Shown in pieces: positions 7,889-14,942 of a stretch of DNA of 51,867 nucleotides (within the stretch, counting starts at the first letter, position 1; the number at the start of each line of letters is the position of its first letter). The notes beneath the pieces are model-generated. The model saw only the letters and a program-made list of their open reading frames with translations. It was not told the DNA's origin and ran no database searches. This stretch comes from Paludibacteraceae bacterium (GTDB lineage: Bacteria > Bacteroidota > Bacteroidia > Bacteroidales > Paludibacteraceae), in assembly GCA_017394705.1 (NCBI GenBank), contig JAFPXH010000002.1:1-51867 (forward strand), written 5' to 3'. The position numbers were made by a program, and so were the translations under genes.

Positions 7889-8263
7889 TTAATGTTTCCA
7901 CTCCTGGTGGTCTTGGAGACACTTGATGAGGTCTTTGGCGGGCTGGTAATCCTGGCCGGCAGAGAGCATCAAGAAAGAGTCCGCCTCCTCGCGAGAGACG
8001 GTGTAGAAATCCGCGGGCATATCCCCCTCACGCTGGAGGTAATAAGCAGCGCCGGTGACGAACTGACCCTTTGGGTCATCGTCCTTATACGCCACCGCCG
8101 CGTAGTAATTGAGCGAGTCTCTGTTCCAGAAAATAGAGGAGGGAACATCTACCGGCGATTGGTCCTGCGCCTCGTTAGATGACTGACCTTTGTTACAAGA
8201 CGTGCACGCGAGAGAAAAGAGCGTGCATGTAAACAGCAAAATAAAAAGATTGTGTGCCTTCAT
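7889..8263 (-). CDS. Small lipoprotein of unknown function
   Basis: The protein has 124 residues from the ATG at 8263. That start gives a clean lipoprotein signal peptide (MKAHNLFILLFTCTLFSLAC, followed by TSC). The open frame continues 33 bases upstream, but those residues would precede the signal peptide. The mature part is acidic and holds a SLNYYAAVAYKDDDPKGQFV segment reminiscent of Sel1-like short helical repeats. It is exported and lipid-anchored. It lies 21 bases before the GIY-YIG start and could lead that operon. A promoter-like TACCTTTA lies just upstream. Confidence 0.7.
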   Translation of the reverse strand: MKAHNLFILLFTCTLFSLACTSCNKGQSSNEAQDQSPVDVPSSIFWNRDSLNYYAAVAYKDDDPKGQFVTGAAYYLQREGDMPADFYTVSREEADSFLMLSAGQDYQPAKDLIKCLQDHQEWKH

Positions 8264-8273
8264 TGCGCAATTT

Positions 8274-8404
8274 AAAGGTACGTTTAATTTGCGCAATTCA
8301 AAAAAAAAGTGTACCTTTGCCGCCGCAAAGGTTTTTCAATGGTTTAGGCCGTTGGCAAGACTAAGGTTTTTTACTAATTAGTGGTACACATTAAACGTAC
8401 CTTT
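8274..8404. promoter_or_regulatory. Back-to-back promoter region with mirrored -7 element
   Basis: On the plus strand, TTG (8289-8291), 20 bases and TACCTTTG (8312-8319) form a strong promoter. Its -7 box is part of a perfect inverted repeat: ACCTTTGC, four bases, GCAAAGGT (8313-8332), so the first transcribed bases mirror the promoter. No gene follows until 9005, and the 8577 RNA seems to have its own promoter. A 14-base sequence TTAAACGTACCTTT lies on the plus strand at 8391-8404 and inverted at 8274-8287, where it is the likely promoter of the lipoprotein gene. What the plus-strand promoter makes is unclear. Confidence 0.55.
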
Positions 8405-8491
8405 TTTTTTACAACGCAGAGACGAGGTCAAGTTCTAAGTGCTAATTGTTGCAAGCCGAGCTTGCGGCTACCTGCGGTGCTAACGACAATC

Positions 8492-8545
8492 TTTTAACCG
8501 AAAAACCTCCCTTGTGCGAGCACAGATGATTTTTTTCGGTTAAAA
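8492..8545. repeat. Perfect 14-bp inverted repeat
   Basis: TTTTAACCGAAAAA (8492-8505) and TTTTTCGGTTAAAA (8532-8545) are perfect reverse complements with 26 bases between them. It lies just upstream of the proposed RNA gene at 8577. It could end transcription from the promoter at 8312, or act as an operator. Confidence 0.75.
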
Positions 8546-8576
8546 TCTTGCACATTACAAAAAAGTATTACCTTCG

Positions 8577-8905
8577 GACGCCGCCTTGCAGTAAACTATT
8601 CCCCTTTCCGTCAAAGGTTTTCCCCGATTAACGGGGACAACCTCATCCCCGAAAGTACAGTCGCGTCCTGCGGGATATACGCAAGCAGAACGATTTTTTT
8701 TACCATCCACTCCTATCGTCGTCTCTGATGAACGAGAGCCTTCGTCCCCGACGTATAGGTATGAACCCCGTAGCGACAGTGCATCTCCGTGCAGGGGGCA
8801 CGGAGCGGGGAGGGACCGCTTGGGAGCGGTCGTCGCCGAGGGGTTACATACGCTATCCGCATGGTTATAAGGCTCTCTTTCATCGCGGAGTAACTCCGCT
8901 TTTAT
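8577..8905 (+). ncRNA. Long structured RNA of unknown class
   Basis: No plus-strand reading frame is convincing, but the strand folds well. GGACGC (8576-8581) pairs with GCGTCC (8663-8668). TCCCCG/CGGGGA (8621-8637) sits within GGTT/AACC. GAGAGCC (8734-8740) pairs with GGCTCTC (8871-8877). Inside this, AACCCC and GCGAC (8764-8777) pair with GTCGC and GGGGTT (8832-8845), enclosing two perfect hairpins: CTCCGTGC/GCACGGAG (8785-8805) and GACCGCT/AGCGGTC (8814-8831). A promoter-like TACCTTCG (8569-8576) precedes it, and a G+C hairpin with a T run ends it. It lacks the universal RNase P and SRP motifs and I see no tmRNA ends. The 127-codon open frame on the minus strand is most likely a shadow of this RNA. 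The strand and RNA nature are likely; the class is unknown. Confidence 0.65.
8885..8905 (+). terminator. Terminator of the structured RNA
   Basis: GCGGAG (8885-8890), loop TAA and CTCCGC (8894-8899) form a perfect hairpin followed by TTTTAT. The run of T is only on the plus strand, so it ends plus-strand transcription just before the fusA2 promoter. Confidence 0.8.
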
Positions 8906-8924
8906 AAAAAAAATCGTTCTTTTC

Positions 8925-8956
8925 TTGCATATATGCAATTTTTGTTGTACCTTTGC
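8925..8956 (+). promoter_or_regulatory. fusA2 promoter with 14-bp palindrome
   Basis: TTG (8925-8927), 20 bases and TACCTTTG (8948-8955). The -33 TTG is the start of a perfect palindrome, TTGCATATATGCAA (8925-8938). The palindrome may be an operator, but TTGCATATAT also occurs in other promoters here (13469, 30566, and inverted at 21776), so it may simply be an extended -33 element. Confidence 0.8.
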
Positions 8957-9004
8957 AGCGTTTTTGCAAACTTGACTTTACAAAAAACCTTAAATTATAT
9001 TATT

Positions 9005-11161
9005 ATGGCAAAAGTTTATCAAGCAAATGAGATCAAGAACGTCGCCATGTTGGGCGGTTCGGGATCAGGTAAAACGACTTTGATGGAGTCGATGTTGTTC
9101 GAGTGCGGGGTGATTAAACGCCGCGGTTCGATTGAAGCACAATCCACCGTGTGCGACTATTTCCCGGTAGAGAAAGAGTATGGCTATTCGGTCTTCTCGA
9201 CGGTATGTAACCTGGAGTTCGAGGGACGAAAGCTGAACATCATCGATTGCGCAGGCTCGGACGATTTCTGCGGCGGTACCGTTGCTGCACTGCAGATGTG
9301 CGGTTCGGCACTCGTTGTGCTGAGCGCTAACGGCGGTGTGGAGGTAGGAACGCAGAACAATTTCCGCCTCGTGGAGAAAGCCAAGAAGCCGCTGGCCTTC
9401 ATCATCAACAAATGTGACCATCCGGATGCTGATTTTGACCGCACTTTCAACCAACTCAAAGAGAACTTCGGTAACAAGTGTACGCTTATCCAATTCCCTA
9501 TTAACGCCGGTGTCGGCTTCAATGCCGTAGTGGACGTGCTCAAGGGAAAAATGCTCGTATGGAAAGCCGAAGGCGGTGCTCCCGAGCTCAAAGATATCCC
9601 GGCTGAGTACGCAGGCCGCGTAGAAGAGATGCGTGCCGCGTTGGCTGAAGAGGCAGCGGAGGCAGACGAGACACTGCTTGATAAATTCTTAGGCGAAGGG
9701 CTCTCCGACGAGGAGATTATGCAGGGTCTGAAATCCGTTTATGCGGACGGCTCGATGTATCCCGTTCTCTGCTGTTCAGGCGCCAAGGATATGGGTGTGC
9801 GCCGCTTGATGGATTTCCTCAACGGCATGGCTCCGAGCCCTGCGCAGTTCAGCTATCCGACCGTAGACGGCAAGGAAGTGAAAACCGACGCCAAAGCGCC
9901 GACAAGCCTCTATGTCTTCAAGACCAGCGTTGAGCCGCATATCGGTGAGGTGAACTATTTCCGCGTAATGCAAGGTACCGTCCACAACGGCGATGACCTG
10001 CAGAACATGGAGCGCGGTTCCAAAGAGCGTATATCCCAGTTGTATCAGGTGGCCGGTTCCATCCGTGTACCGGTAGATGAACTGGCAGCCGGTGATATCG
10101 GCGCGACTGTCAAACTCAAAGATACCCGTACGGGTAACACCCTGAATGCCAAAGAGTGCGACAACCAGTATGCACCCATTCAATATCCGCAACCCCGTTA
10201 CCGCCGTGCTATCAAGCCTGTGACGGAGAGCGATGCAGAGAAACTGGCAGCGCTGCTGACCCGTATGCACGAGGAAGACCCGACATGGATCGTTGAACAG
10301 TCGAAAGAACTCCGCCAGATGATTGTTTCCGGTCAAGGTGAGTTCCACCTCCGTACCCTCAAATGGCGTCTGGAGAACAACGATAAGATGCCGATTGAGT
10401 TCCTGGAACCGAAGATTCCTTATCGCGAGACCATCACGAAGGCGGCGCGCGCCGACTATCGTCATAAGAAACAGTCCGGTGGTGCCGGTCAGTTCGGTGA
10501 GGTGCACCTGATCGTCGAGCCGTACGAGGAAGGCCAACCCGTTAAAGAGACCTATAAATTCGGCAACCAGGAGTACAAGATATCCGTTAAGGACCAGCAG
10601 GAGATAAACCTGGAGTGGGGTGGTAAACTGATCATCATCAACTCCATCGTCGGCGGTGCCATCGACGCACGCTTTATCCCGGCGATAGTCAAGGGTATCA
10701 TGGACCGCATGGAGCAAGGCCCGCTGACGGGTTCGTACGCTCGCGACGTGCGCGTGATCATCTACGACGGTAAGATGCATCCGGTTGACTCGAACGAAAT
10801 ATCCTTCCGTCTGGCAGGACGTAACGCTTTCGCGCAGGCCTTCAAAGAGGCGAACCCGAAAGTGTTGGAGCCGGTTTATGACCTCGAGGTCTTCGTTCCG
10901 TCGGAGATCATGGGCGATGTGATGAGTGATATCAACGGCCGTCGCGGTATGGTAATGGGTATGGAGACCGAGAAGAGCTTCACCCGCCTCAAAGCGCAAG
11001 TACCTTTGAAAGAGCTGTCGAGCTACTCGACGACTCTGTCGTCGCTCACCGGAGGTCGTGCTACGTTCACCATGTCCTTCAACTCCTATCAACTCGTGCC
11101 GCAAGACGTTCAAGACAAACTCTTGGCCGCTTATGCAGCAACGCAGACTGAGGAGGATTAA
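9005..11161 (+). CDS. fusA2: EF-G paralogue (EF-G2) with degenerate GTPase centre
   Basis: The protein has 718 residues from the ATG at 9005; the open frame begins further upstream, inside the promoter. All EF-G domains are present: G domain to about 275, then II-V with a C-terminal EFG_C half. The P-loop is GGSGSGKT (17-24) and G4 is NKCD (135-138). The switch II motif, DTPGHVDF in normal EF-G, reads DCAGSDDF (81-88), so the catalytic His is Ser85. Switch I is also altered (KEYGYSV instead of RERGITI). In Bacteroides a paralogue of this kind supports translocation without GTP hydrolysis during carbon starvation. The pyrophosphatase gene follows after 32 bases, so the two may be co-transcribed. 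Confidence 0.93.
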   Translation: MAKVYQANEIKNVAMLGGSGSGKTTLMESMLFECGVIKRRGSIEAQSTVCDYFPVEKEYGYSVFSTVCNLEFEGRKLNIIDCAGSDDFCGGTVAALQMCGSALVVLSANGGVEVGTQNNFRLVEKAKKPLAFIINKCDHPDADFDRTFNQLKENFGNKCTLIQFPINAGVGFNAVVDVLKGKMLVWKAEGGAPELKDIPAEYAGRVEEMRAALAEEAAEADETLLDKFLGEGLSDEEIMQGLKSVYADGSMYPVLCCSGAKDMGVRRLMDFLNGMAPSPAQFSYPTVDGKEVKTDAKAPTSLYVFKTSVEPHIGEVNYFRVMQGTVHNGDDLQNMERGSKERISQLYQVAGSIRVPVDELAAGDIGATVKLKDTRTGNTLNAKECDNQYAPIQYPQPRYRRAIKPVTESDAEKLAALLTRMHEEDPTWIVEQSKELRQMIVSGQGEFHLRTLKWRLENNDKMPIEFLEPKIPYRETITKAARADYRHKKQSGGAGQFGEVHLIVEPYEEGQPVKETYKFGNQEYKISVKDQQEINLEWGGKLIIINSIVGGAIDARFIPAIVKGIMDRMEQGPLTGSYARDVRVIIYDGKMHPVDSNEISFRLAGRNAFAQAFKEANPKVLEPVYDLEVFVPSEIMGDVMSDINGRRGMVMGMETEKSFTRLKAQVPLKELSSYSTTLSSLTGGRATFTMSFNSYQLVPQDVQDKLLAAYAATQTEED

Positions 11162-11193
11162 TCGACACACACAACCATTAAAAACACATATTT

Positions 11194-13407
11194 ATGGAAG
11201 ATTTAACCGTACTGATGTACGTCGTGTTAGCGGCGTCCGTCCTTGCGCTCGGATTTGCCTTCTATTTCTACCGCTCCATGCTGGGCAAGGATGAAGGAAC
11301 CGAGCTCATGAAGAAAATCGCCTCGCACGTCCGTAAGGGCGCGATGGCGTACCTTAAACAACAGTACAAAGTCGTAACCATCGTCTTCGTCATCCTGGCC
11401 GTCATCTTTGCCGTTATGGCTTATTTCAAGCTGCAGAACGGTATCGTATGGTTCGCCTTCCTCACCGGCGGTTTCTTCTCCGGCCTGGCGGGATTCTTCG
11501 GCATGAAGACCGCCACCTACGCCTCTGCCCGTACCGCTAACGCGGCTCGTCAGAGCCTGAACAGCGGTCTGCAAGTGGCTTTCCGTTCGGGTGCCGTAAT
11601 GGGTCTGACGGTTGTAGGTCTGGCACTGCTGGATATATCCGGTTGGTTCCTGGTACTGCAGAAGACGGGGCTCCTTGCGCTCGTGGGCGCGGACGCGGAC
11701 CTTATTACTATTACTACGACCATGCTGACCTTCGGTATGGGTGCGTCCACTCAGGCCTTGTTTGCCCGAGTAGGCGGAGGTATATACACCAAAGCGGCTG
11801 ACGTAGGTGCCGACCTCGTGGGCAAGACGGAGTATAACATCCCAGAGGATGACCCGCGTAACCCCGCCACTATCGCTGATAACGTAGGTGATAACGTAGG
11901 TGACGTGGCCGGAATGGGTGCCGACCTCTATGAATCGTATGCCGGTTCTATCTTAGCCACTATGGCTCTTGGTGCCTCGGCTTTTGCCACTTCGGCCGTA
12001 GAAGGCATGCAGATGAAAGCGGTGCTGGCTCCTTCGCTCATCGCCGCCTGCGGCGTCTTGCTCTCCATCATCGGTATTTATCTGGTGAGGACCAAAGAGG
12101 GTGCGGGCATGAAAGAGTTACTCCGTGCGCTCAGCATAGGTACCAACACCGCGGCAGTGCTGATTGCCGCTGCGACATTCGGTATCTTCGCCTGGCTCTT
12201 TGGTACGGAGACCAGCCAATGGTGGCAAGTGAGCCTGTCGGTAGTAGTCGGTCTGCTCGCCGGAGTTATCATCGGTCAATCGACTGAATACTACACCTCG
12301 CAGAGCTACAAGCCGACGCAGAAAGTGAGTGAGAGTTCGCAGACCGGTCCTGCCACCGTGATCATCAGCGGTCTGGGCCTTGGTATGCTCTCCACGGCCA
12401 TTCCGGTTGTCACCGTAGGTGTGGCGATTATCCTGGCTTACCTCTGCGCCAACGGATTCCATGTAGAGTTCAGCGCTACTAACCTGAGTATGGGTCTTTA
12501 CGGTATCGGTATAGCGGCTGTGGGTATGCTCTCGACCTTAGGTATCACCTTGGCTACCGACGCTTACGGTCCAATCGCAGACAATGCCGGCGGAAACGCG
12601 GAGATGTCCGGTCTGCCCGCTGAAGTGCGTCAACGCACCGACGCTCTCGATGCGCTGGGTAACACCACCGCCGCCACCGGCAAAGGTTTTGCTATCGGTT
12701 CGGCTGCGCTGACGGCGTTGGCGCTGCTGGCATCGTATGTAGAGGAGATCAAGATTGCGCTCATCCGTACCGGCGAAGCATTGCCGAACGGCGTGGAGGC
12801 CGCCCAAGCAACGCTTGTGGACTTTATGAACGCGTATAACGTCAATCTCATGAACCCGATTGTGCTCGTGGGCATCTTCATCGGCTCGATGATGGCGTTC
12901 CTGTTCTGCGGTCTGACGATGAACGCAGTAGGCCGTGCAGCACAGAAAATGGTAGAAGAGGTACGCCGCCAGTTCCAGACCATCAAAGGTATTCTGGAAG
13001 GCAAAGCAGACCCCGATTATGCCCGCTGCGTAGCTATCTCCACCAAGGGTGCTCAACATGAAATGTTGTTACCGTCCATTCTGGCGATTGTAGTACCCAT
13101 CGTGACCGGTCTGGTACTCGGCGTAGCCGGTGTGCTCGGTCTGCTCATCGGCGGTCTGGCCACAGGCTTCGTTCTGGCTGTCTTCATGGCCAACGCCGGA
13201 GGCGCTTGGGACAACGCCAAGAAATATGTGGAGGAAGGTCATTTCGGCGGCAAAGGTTCGGACTGCCATAAAGCAACAGTCGTGGGTGACACCGTAGGTG
13301 ACCCGTTCAAAGACACATCCGGTCCGTCGCTGAACATCCTCATCAAACTGATGTCGATGGTATCCATCGTCATGGCCGGTTTGACCGTCAGTTACCACCT
13401 CTTGTAA
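11194..13407 (+). CDS. hppA: Membrane-bound ion-pumping pyrophosphatase
   Basis: The protein has 737 residues with many membrane helices. It couples PPi hydrolysis to pumping of Na+ or H+ across the inner membrane. Signatures include [28 protein letters not shown] with the acidic substrate-binding residues, and [18 protein letters not shown] near the C terminus. The segment [10 protein letters not shown] has Ala where K+-independent pumps have Lys, so the enzyme should belong to the K+-stimulated branch. Whether it pumps Na+ or H+ cannot be read safely. It is followed by a strong terminator. Its position behind fusA2 suggests shared expression under low-energy conditions. Confidence 0.95.
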   Translation: MEDLTVLMYVVLAASVLALGFAFYFYRSMLGKDEGTELMKKIASHVRKGAMAYLKQQYKVVTIVFVILAVIFAVMAYFKLQNGIVWFAFLTGGFFSGLAGFFGMKTATYASARTANAARQSLNSGLQVAFRSGAVMGLTVVGLALLDISGWFLVLQKTGLLALVGADADLITITTTMLTFGMGASTQALFARVGGGIYTKAADVGADLVGKTEYNIPEDDPRNPATIADNVGDNVGDVAGMGADLYESYAGSILATMALGASAFATSAVEGMQMKAVLAPSLIAACGVLLSIIGIYLVRTKEGAGMKELLRALSIGTNTAAVLIAAATFGIFAWLFGTETSQWWQVSLSVVVGLLAGVIIGQSTEYYTSQSYKPTQKVSESSQTGPATVIISGLGLGMLSTAIPVVTVGVAIILAYLCANGFHVEFSATNLSMGLYGIGIAAVGMLSTLGITLATDAYGPIADNAGGNAEMSGLPAEVRQRTDALDALGNTTAATGKGFAIGSAALTALALLASYVEEIKIALIRTGEALPNGVEAAQATLVDFMNAYNVNLMNPIVLVGIFIGSMMAFLFCGLTMNAVGRAAQKMVEEVRRQFQTIKGILEGKADPDYARCVAISTKGAQHEMLLPSILAIVVPIVTGLVLGVAGVLGLLIGGLATGFVLAVFMANAGGAWDNAKKYVEEGHFGGKGSDCHKATVVGDTVGDPFKDTSGPSLNILIKLMSMVSIVMAGLTVSYHLL

Positions 13408-13428
13408 TCCTAAAAAGAGACATAAATG

Positions 13429-13460
13429 GAAAAAGGAGCCCTTTGGGGCTCTTTTTTTTG
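13429..13460 (+). terminator. Terminator behind hppA
   Basis: GAGCCC, loop TTT and GGGCTC followed by eight T make a typical intrinsic terminator, with A's in front to extend the stem. It closes the fusA2-hppA unit. Confidence 0.88.
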
Positions 13461-13468
13461 TCAAATGC

Positions 13469-13512
13469 TTGCATATATGAAAAAAAAGCAGTACCTTTGC
13501 ACTCGCAAAGGT
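13469..13512 (+). promoter_or_regulatory. Promoter with mirrored -7 element, upstream of the TPR gene
   Basis: TTG of TTGCATATATGAA (13469-13471), 20 bases and TACCTTTG (13492-13499). As at 8313 and 27527, the sequence ACCTTTGC (13493-13500) is followed after four bases by its exact reverse complement GCAAAGGT (13505-13512). These are the first transcribed bases, so the leader can pair with the promoter sequence. Confidence 0.8.
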
Positions 13513-13562
13513 GTGGGCCTTTGAGAAAACAAACGGAAAACAAATAAAATAAGTATAAATTT

Positions 13563-14246
13563 ATGGCAAAGAAAAAAGAACAATTTGTGAAGCAGGACGA
13601 GCAGCTTCAGGAGGTTAATGAAGCGCTGTCCGGCGCAGGTAAATGGATCGAGGACAACTCGAATCTGATCAGTTGGATTGTATGCGGTATCGCCGTTGTG
13701 GTAATGGGTATTATCGCTATCAACCAGTACATCATCAAACCAAAGGCATTAGAGGCCAGCAACGAGAATGCGAAGGCCGTTGTTTATTTCCAGGCAGGCG
13801 ATTTTGAGAAAGCGCTGAACGGCGACGACGCTGAGTGTATCGGTTTTGAGGCCATCGCCGATGAGTACAGACTGTACCAGCAAGGCAGACTGGCTGCGTT
13901 ATATGCCGGTATATGCTATTTCGAGCAAGGCAATTACGAAGATGCCGCTCGTCTGTTGAAGCGCTTCAAAGCGGACGACCTGAATATAGCTCCGGGTGCC
14001 GCTCAGTTGTTGGGCGACGCGTATGTGGAGCTGCAGGAGTACGGCAAAGCAGCCAACGCTTTTGAGAAAGCCGCTGAGTCCGGCAATGAGATTATCGCGC
14101 CGATGAGTCTGAAGAAAGCCGGTCTGGTGTACCTCCACGAGGGCAAAAACGCCAAGGCAAAGAAAGCATTCGAGACCATCAAAACGAAATATCCGGCTTC
14201 CGCAGAGGCACAAGATATCGACAAATATATTGCCGTTGCGAAGTAA
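13563..14246 (+). CDS. Membrane-anchored TPR protein (YfgM/tol-pal-like)
   Basis: The protein has 227 residues. A short cytosolic N terminus is followed by a membrane helix at about 38-58 (LISWIVCGIAVVVMGIIAIN). The rest is periplasmic tetratricopeptide repeats (ALYAGICYFEQGNYEDAARL; LLGDAYVELQEYGKAANAFE; AGLVYLHEGKNAKAKKAF). This is the plan of Bacteroidetes YfgM-like scaffold proteins, which assist envelope protein folding. ribH follows 27 bases later on the same strand. The TPR fold is sure; the precise role is not. Confidence 0.8.
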   Translation: MAKKKEQFVKQDEQLQEVNEALSGAGKWIEDNSNLISWIVCGIAVVVMGIIAINQYIIKPKALEASNENAKAVVYFQAGDFEKALNGDDAECIGFEAIADEYRLYQQGRLAALYAGICYFEQGNYEDAARLLKRFKADDLNIAPGAAQLLGDAYVELQEYGKAANAFEKAAESGNEIIAPMSLKKAGLVYLHEGKNAKAKKAFETIKTKYPASAEAQDIDKYIAVAK

Positions 14247-14273
14247 TAGCGAAAGGTAAACTATTAAGGGGTA

Positions 14274-14750
14274 ATGACTACAGACCTTTCTAAATACGAC
14301 GCAACCCAATTGCCTAGCGCTGACGTCCTTGCACGTCAGCGTTATGCAATTATAGTTGCCGATTGGAATAGTGAGATCACTTTTCCGATGGCGCAAGGCG
14401 CGATAGACACGCTGGTGAAGCATGGTGTGGCGGCAGATAATATAGATGTGCTGCACGTCCCCGGAACAGTCGAACTGACCTACGGCGCCGCGCGTATCAT
14501 GAAAGAGGAACGCGTGAATGCCGTTATCGTCATCGGATGTGTGATACAGGGCGAGACGCCGCATTTTGACTATGTGTGCCAGTCGGTGACGCAAGGCGTG
14601 GCAGCGCTGAACGCGCAAGGCAAAGTGCCGGTTATTTTCTCTGTGCTGACGGTGCTGAATCAGCAGCAGGCACTCGACCGCTGTGGAGGTAAACTCGGTA
14701 ATAAAGGTGTCGAAGGGGCAGTGACCGCCATCAGAATGGCCAATTGGTAA
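14274..14750 (+). CDS. ribH: 6,7-dimethyl-8-ribityllumazine synthase
   Basis: The protein has 158 residues, the normal family length. It joins 5-amino-6-ribitylaminouracil with 3,4-dihydroxy-2-butanone 4-phosphate in riboflavin synthesis and forms a 60-mer or pentamer in the cytosol. Family motifs are seen: DVLHVPGTVELTYGA, then GCVIQGETPHFDYVC, then VPVIFSVLTVLN with the conserved region for phosphate binding. It follows the TPR gene closely, and in Bacteroidales this pair is often adjacent. An array of ATTTGCC repeats begins directly behind the stop codon. Confidence 0.95.
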   Translation: MTTDLSKYDATQLPSADVLARQRYAIIVADWNSEITFPMAQGAIDTLVKHGVAADNIDVLHVPGTVELTYGAARIMKEERVNAVIVIGCVIQGETPHFDYVCQSVTQGVAALNAQGKVPVIFSVLTVLNQQQALDRCGGKLGNKGVEGAVTAIRMANW

Positions 14751-14942
14751 TTTGTCATTTGTCATTTGCCATTTGCCATTTCTTAGCCCTAAAGGGCACG
14801 ATTATTTGGCAAGCCAAATTTTGTCATTTGCCATTTGTCATTTGCCATTTGCCATTTGTAATTTGCCATTTCTTAGCCACAAGGGCACGATTATTTGGCA
14901 AGCCAAATTTTGTCATTTGCCATTTGTAATTTGCCATTTGAA
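14751..14942 (+). repeat. ATTTGYC repeat field with a ~92-bp duplicated block
   Basis: Runs of ATTTGTCATTTGCC repeats alternate with a non-repetitive block (TTCTTAGCC, AAGGGCACGATTATTTGG, CAAGCCAAATTTTG). The whole block occurs twice, starting near 14776 and 14868. The field fills the gap between ribH and aspartokinase and ends one base before the aspartokinase start codon. Related ATTTG/CAAAT repeats are read in frame inside the genes at 24804 and 46924. Confidence 0.85.

Noticed and set aside
8577-8905. RNase P RNA, tmRNA or SRP RNA
   Set aside because: Neither strand shows GAGGAAAGTC (RNase P), a tRNA-like end with CCA (tmRNA) or the SRP GGAAG core.
8555-8938. 127-codon open frame on the minus strand over the structured RNA
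   Set aside because: Its start region overlaps the fusA2 promoter and it has no promoter of its own. Its sequence mirrors stems and a terminator that make sense only on the plus strand, so I treat it as a shadow of the RNA.
9776-11170. 464-codon open frame on the minus strand within fusA2
   Set aside because: It lies completely in a conserved EF-G gene, with no promoter or family features; long shadow frames are expected here from codon bias.
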